DNA of 14,722 nt from Treponema sp. (GTDB lineage: Bacteria > Spirochaetota > Spirochaetia > Treponematales > Breznakiellaceae), in contig JAITON010000040.1 of the NCBI GenBank assembly GCA_031289935.1, positions 1 to 14,722 of the forward strand, given 5' to 3'. Positions 13,585 to 14,722 of the stretch are shown piece after piece (the stretch's first letter is position 1; each line of letters begins with the position of its first letter). Both the position numbers and the translations under genes were made by a program. Under the pieces are notes generated by a model, which had not been told where the DNA came from, ran no database searches, and saw nothing but the letters and a program-made list of their open reading frames with translations.

Positions 13585-14268
13585 TTACCAGTCAATATCT
13601 CCAATGGTCAGTCTATAACTTGAATCGGTCTGGATATATAAGCCATAGATCGTATAGGAATCGTTGTCTTCGTCCACCGCCATGAGGTCCCAGTATCCGG
13701 GGCCGTTCAGGCTAATGTCAAAGGAATTACCGGTCCAGAGGGTGTCGTAGCCCAGGAGGTCGTTCCCCCAGCCGCCGCCCTCCGAGGGCCGGACATAGAG
13801 GTAATAGATAGTGTAGCCCGTTGCATTCAGCAGACTGAGCAGGGGGTGTTCGGGGAGCGCCAATATCTGGAGGGAATAGGCCCCCGAGGACCAACTGTAG
13901 CAGGAGACTTCAATATAATAGATGCCCCCCGCAAGAGTCCCGTAGAGCAGGGCGTTGCTATTCTCGCCGGAATCGTCGTCGCTGCCGAGCTCGTTCCCCT
14001 TGGCGTCGTAGAGGGAGAGGAGCGTGTCCTGGGCCCCCCCGGTGGAGATTTCCAGGTAACCCCCCTGGGCAGGCAGCATGATACGGTACCAGTCCGCATC
14101 ACCGGGGGAGATGAACGCCTCTACCCGGGCGTTGAGCGGCATGGGCGTGGCCTGGGATTGCCGGTCGTTGGGTTCGTTCCAATCGGCGTTTTGCTGGGCC
14201 AGGGCCCCCGGAGCGGCCATCAGGCAGAGAATGACCGCTAAAACAGGATACCGGCGGATGTTTTTCAT
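13585..14268 (-). CDS. Secreted PPC-domain protein
   Basis: The 227-residue product has a clear signal peptide (MKNIRRYPVLAVILCLMAAPGALA, cut near residue 24). A bacterial pre-peptidase C-terminal-like beta-sandwich covers about 29-140: EPNDRQSQATPM, DADWYRIMLP, DTLLSLYDAKGNELGSDDDSGE with Asp-rich loops, and GGIYYIEV. The last 80 residues form a second beta-rich unit (NATGYTIYYLYVRPS, WGNDLLG, WDLMAVDEDNDSYTIYGL). No protease domain is attached, so it may be an export, adhesion or carbohydrate-associated module; function unknown. The ATG at 14268 has AAAGGAG 12 bases upstream. It is the first gene from a strong promoter, followed by the P83/100-like gene. Confidence 0.85.
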   Translation of the reverse strand: MKNIRRYPVLAVILCLMAAPGALAQQNADWNEPNDRQSQATPMPLNARVEAFISPGDADWYRIMLPAQGGYLEISTGGAQDTLLSLYDAKGNELGSDDDSGENSNALLYGTLAGGIYYIEVSCYSWSSGAYSLQILALPEHPLLSLLNATGYTIYYLYVRPSEGGGWGNDLLGYDTLWTGNSFDISLNGPGYWDLMAVDEDNDSYTIYGLYIQTDSSYRLTIGDIDW

Positions 14269-14298
14269 ACTGAAACCTATCTCCTTTAAGTACTTCCG

Positions 14299-14327
14299 AG
14301 TATAGCCCCTCCCGGATAATCTGTCAA
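14299..14327 (-). promoter_or_regulatory. Strong sigma-70 promoter of the secreted-protein pair
   Basis: On the minus strand TTGACA (14322-14327, perfect) and TATACT (14299-14304, five of six) are separated by exactly 17 bp. This is one of the best promoters in the window and implies abundant secreted products. Confidence 0.88.
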
Positions 14328-14345
14328 GGCCGGGAACGCCATAAA

Positions 14346-14379
14346 AACTTGACAAGTTCCGCGCCCTCTGCTCTACTCT
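14346..14379 (+). promoter_or_regulatory. Palindrome and weak plus-strand promoter
   Basis: AACTTG-A-CAAGTT (14346-14358) is a perfect 6-bp-arm palindrome. It contains a plus-strand TTGACA (14349-14354), with TACTCT at 14374-14379 after 19 bp. It lies between the divergent secreted-pair promoter and the small ORF at 14443. It could be an operator or just a promoter element; the long spacer makes the promoter uncertain. Confidence 0.4.
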
Positions 14380-14386
14380 GAGACTA

Positions 14387-14425
14387 ATGCCCCATTCGCT
14401 CAGGCAAATGGGGCAATTTTGAGCG
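14387..14425 (+). repeat. ATGRGGCA element with perfect inverted arm
   Basis: TGCCCCATT (14388-14396) and AATGGGGCA (14407-14415) are a perfect 9-bp inverted repeat with a 10-nt loop. The right arm continues into TTTTGAGCG, so AAATGGGGCA-ATTTTGAGCG closely matches AAATGAGGCA-TTTCGAGCG upstream of nrdJ. It is probably another member of that dispersed family. Confidence 0.55.
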
Positions 14426-14442
14426 TGAAACAGGAGGAAATT

Positions 14443-14601
14443 ATGGCAGACTGGTTACCAGGCGCCCGGGAAGGGCAGTTAAACATGGCGAAGGTATGGA
14501 TCAGCGTCATAAACGTACGGGAAAAAACATGGGAAAAACGACAAAATTTCAACAAAAATTCGCGAAAACCACTTGACAACTTTGACCCTGCCGTGGTATA
14601 G
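14443..14601 (+). pseudogene. Short ORF starting MADWLPG, probably a truncated gene
   Basis: The 52-residue ORF has an excellent start: ATG with AGGAGG five bases upstream (14432-14437). The first 23 or so residues (MADWLPGAREGQLNMAKVWI) resemble, from memory, the N-terminus of a larger hypothetical family in termite-gut treponemes that begins MADWLP. After about residue 27 the DNA turns AT-rich and the peptide becomes Asn/Lys-rich, like translated intergenic sequence. The stop lies inside the -10 box of the next promoter. I read it as the 5' stub of a deleted gene, but a real small protein is not excluded. No function is assigned. Confidence 0.45.
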
Positions 14602-14602
14602 T
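14573..14602 (+). promoter_or_regulatory. Strong sigma-70 promoter near window end
   Basis: TTGACA (14573-14578, perfect) and TATAGT (14597-14602, five of six) are 18 bp apart. The predicted start is near 14609. The same box pair and spacing drive the tRNA-Gly gene, so a stable RNA downstream is possible. Confidence 0.85.
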
Positions 14603-14608
14603 GCCGGT

Positions 14609-14722
14609 ATGTTCCTGCTTATGAACCAGTTGAATGTCCCCGATAGTCCAGTTTGCGCGCCAACTGGGCTGCAATCCGGTAGGAGTGCCCCCCATCCTGC
14701 CGGCATGGGCGGGGGGGGGGGG
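14609..14722 (+). other. Structured transcript or 5' end of an unidentified gene (partial)
   Basis: Two strong hairpins follow the promoter: AGTCCAGTT/AACTGGGCT (14646-14671, 9 pairs with one G-U, loop TGCGCGCC) and CCGGTAGGA/TCCTGCCGG (about 14677-14704, 9 pairs with one G-U, 10-nt C-rich loop). A weaker GTTC/GAAC stem precedes them. The ATG at 14609 also opens a frame to the window edge (MFLLMNQLNVPDSPVCAPTG...), without a ribosome site. The sequence ends in at least 12 G (14711-14722). It could be a noncoding RNA, a regulatory leader, or a gene start; I recognise no known RNA family. Confidence 0.4.

Noticed and set aside
14670..14706. Cyclic-di-GMP (GEMM) riboswitch, because of a TGCAATCCGGTAGG segment
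   Set aside because: Only this short stretch is similar; the preceding conserved helix and tetraloop-receptor elements are missing.

Overview
The window most likely comes from a high-GC spirochaete in or near the Treponema lineage. The best evidence is a P83/100-type secreted coiled-coil antigen (a family I know from Borrelia and Treponema) and the order rplM-rpsI-recX, which I recall from Treponema. A B12-dependent ribonucleotide reductase and a NIF-type Fe-S pair with no oxygen-linked genes nearby fit an anaerobe. The genus call is inference from memory, not a search result.

Layout. 1-2000 (+): ribosomal proteins L13 and S9, then recX and an acylphosphatase in a tight run; the start codons of the last two are abnormal. 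2085-2155 (-): tRNA-Gly(CCC) with a near-consensus promoter. 2156-2548: gene-poor, with a 21-bp tandem array of small hairpins, a dispersed ATGAGGCAT motif, and two NrdR-like boxes 32 bp apart. 2549-6214 (+): class II ribonucleotide reductase nrdJ, whose last codons are repeated twice more downstream of its stop. 6334-7503 (+): a THUMP-type RNA methyltransferase that converges on a four-gene minus-strand run at 7477-10063 (transcription order: exonuclease III, rhomboid protease, phosphoribosyltransferase, RNase HII). 10200-11963 (+): nifS-nifU, an Fe-S assembly pair with its own promoter. 11960-14268 (-): two secreted proteins, a PPC-domain protein and then the P83/100-like protein, from a very strong promoter; the second converges on nifU so tightly that both stop codons share one CTAG. 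14443-14722 (+): a short, probably truncated ORF, another near-consensus promoter, two strong RNA hairpins, and a run of at least 12 G at the edge of the window.

Most genes are housekeeping: translation, dNTP supply, DNA repair and RNA primer removal, nucleotide salvage and Fe-S assembly. I see no CRISPR array, phage module or intact insertion sequence, and no obvious new multi-gene system. The unusual content is small-scale: the paired NrdR sites, the repeated nrdJ tail, the recX frame with no standard start, dispersed and tandem palindromic repeats, a signal peptide apparently encoded by repeat-like DNA, and the structured promoter-proximal RNA beside a poly-G tract.
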